This document shows, one piece after another, positions 5,903 to 6,451 of a stretch of DNA of 6,451 nucleotides. The notes below the pieces were generated by a model. The model saw nothing but the letters and a program-made list of their open reading frames with translations, was not told the DNA's origin and did no database searches. Source of the stretch: Sulfurimonas sp. (lineage in GTDB: Bacteria > Campylobacterota > Campylobacteria > Campylobacterales > Sulfurimonadaceae); contig JAUSKV010000144.1 in NCBI GenBank assembly GCA_030646745.1, forward strand, positions 1-6,451, read 5' to 3'. The number at the start of each line of letters is the position of its first letter. The stretch's first letter is position 1. A program made the translations under genes and the position numbers.

Positions 5903-5911
5903 TGCTATAAT
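5903..5911 (+). promoter_or_regulatory. Extended -10 promoter of the DEAD-box helicase gene
   Basis: TGCTATAAT, a perfect -10 with the TGn extension, identical to the nrdB promoter element including the following G. The start is expected about 5917-5919, leaving a leader of some 36 bases. The best -35 candidate is TTTCAT at 5883-5888, with 17-bp spacing and a poor match. Confidence 0.72.
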
Positions 5912-5953
5912 GCCCCAAATTTAGCCTATTTAAGCTAATGTAAAAGGTAGTTA

Positions 5954-6451
5954 ATGTCATTTAAACAACTCGGGCTCATTGAGCCACTTCTAAAAGCCAT
6001 CCAAGAGCAGGGTTACACAGAACCCACTCCTGTTCAAAAGCAGGCAATTCCTGTTATTTTAGCCAGAAAAGATATTCTTGCAGGTGCACAAACCGGAACC
6101 GGTAAAACAGCAGGTTTTACGCTCCCAATGCTCCAACTTTTAAGTCAGCATAAGCGAGCACACAACAAACCGGAGATTCGTGCGCTTATTTTAACTCCAA
6201 CAAGAGAACTTGCATCTCAAGTTGCCGAGAGTGTAGATATTTATGGAAAACATCTTCCTTTTAAATCGACTGTAATATTTGGCGGAGTCAAGATAAACCC
6301 TCAGCTTGTTGCTCTAAGAAAAGGTGTTGATATTGTTATCGCAACTCCCGGGCGACTCTTGGACCACATTTCTCAGAAAACTATTGACCTATCAAAAGTT
6401 GATTTTTTGATTTTGGATGAAGCGGATAGAATGCTGGATATGGGCTTTATA
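5954..6451 (+). CDS. rhlE: DEAD-box RNA helicase, RhlE type, N-terminal part (3' end outside window)
   Basis: This is an ATP-dependent RNA helicase that remodels RNA, typically in ribosome assembly or mRNA decay. The 166 residues present are most of RecA domain 1, with motifs in order: Q motif ([13 protein letters not shown], 20-32), Walker A AQTGTGKT (45-52), Ia PTRELA, GG (FGGV), Ib TPGR, and DEAD at 155-158 within [12 protein letters not shown]. The opening [16 protein letters not shown] and [31 protein letters not shown] are typical of RhlE among DEAD-box subfamilies. The ATG has AAAAGG upstream (5942-5947) and its own promoter. The frame is open at the window edge, so motifs III-VI and any C-terminal tail are not visible. 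The symbol reflects subfamily resemblance. Confidence 0.93.
   Translation, partial: MSFKQLGLIEPLLKAIQEQGYTEPTPVQKQAIPVILARKDILAGAQTGTGKTAGFTLPMLQLLSQHKRAHNKPEIRALILTPTRELASQVAESVDIYGKHLPFKSTVIFGGVKINPQLVALRKGVDIVIATPGRLLDHISQKTIDLSKVDFLILDEADRMLDMGFI

Overview
The window is low-GC DNA, densely packed with genes, and its proteins look like those of a Campylobacterota (former Epsilonproteobacteria) genome. It resembles the free-living sulfur/hydrogen-oxidising group around Sulfurimonas. That placement is an inference from remembered protein style (NrdB, long ThyX, lysine-rich proteins, TGCTATAAT promoters without clear -35 boxes), not from a database search. Everything looks like core chromosome: no mobile element, tRNA, rRNA or CRISPR array was seen.

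Layout. (1) 1-836, plus strand: the C-terminal half of the ribosome-associated GTPase TypA/BipA, followed by a hairpin terminator (852-880). (2) 967-1230, plus: a small two-helix membrane protein of unknown function. (3) 1270-4826, plus: a tight five-gene operon behind an extended -10 promoter. Its genes are nrdB (class I ribonucleotide reductase small subunit), a carbon-nitrogen hydrolase broken by one extra G, a Pcm-like protein-isoaspartate methyltransferase, thyX (flavin-dependent thymidylate synthase) and a small lipoprotein. Spacing is 9 bp, an 8 bp overlap, 11 bp and 13 bp. The operon ends in a 13-bp palindrome shared with the convergent gene. (4) 4816-5799, minus: a protein that appears to be an eroded second RecA domain of an RhlE-type helicase, with a long tail of seven K-P-aromatic-D-K repeats. 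(5) 5800-5953: a divergent promoter region. (6) 5954 to the end, plus: the first 166 residues of an RhlE-type DEAD-box RNA helicase.

How the genes fit together. NrdB (with NrdA encoded elsewhere) makes deoxynucleotides and ThyX converts dUMP to dTMP, so the operon brackets two steps of dTTP supply. The hydrolase and Pcm between them could be damage-repair or housekeeping enzymes, but nothing in the sequence ties them to nucleotide synthesis. On the right, a probable dead helicase fragment is transcribed divergently from an intact helicase of the family it seems to derive from. This is the most unusual arrangement in the window. The second point to check is the single-base frameshift in the hydrolase, which lies downstream of all three catalytic residues.
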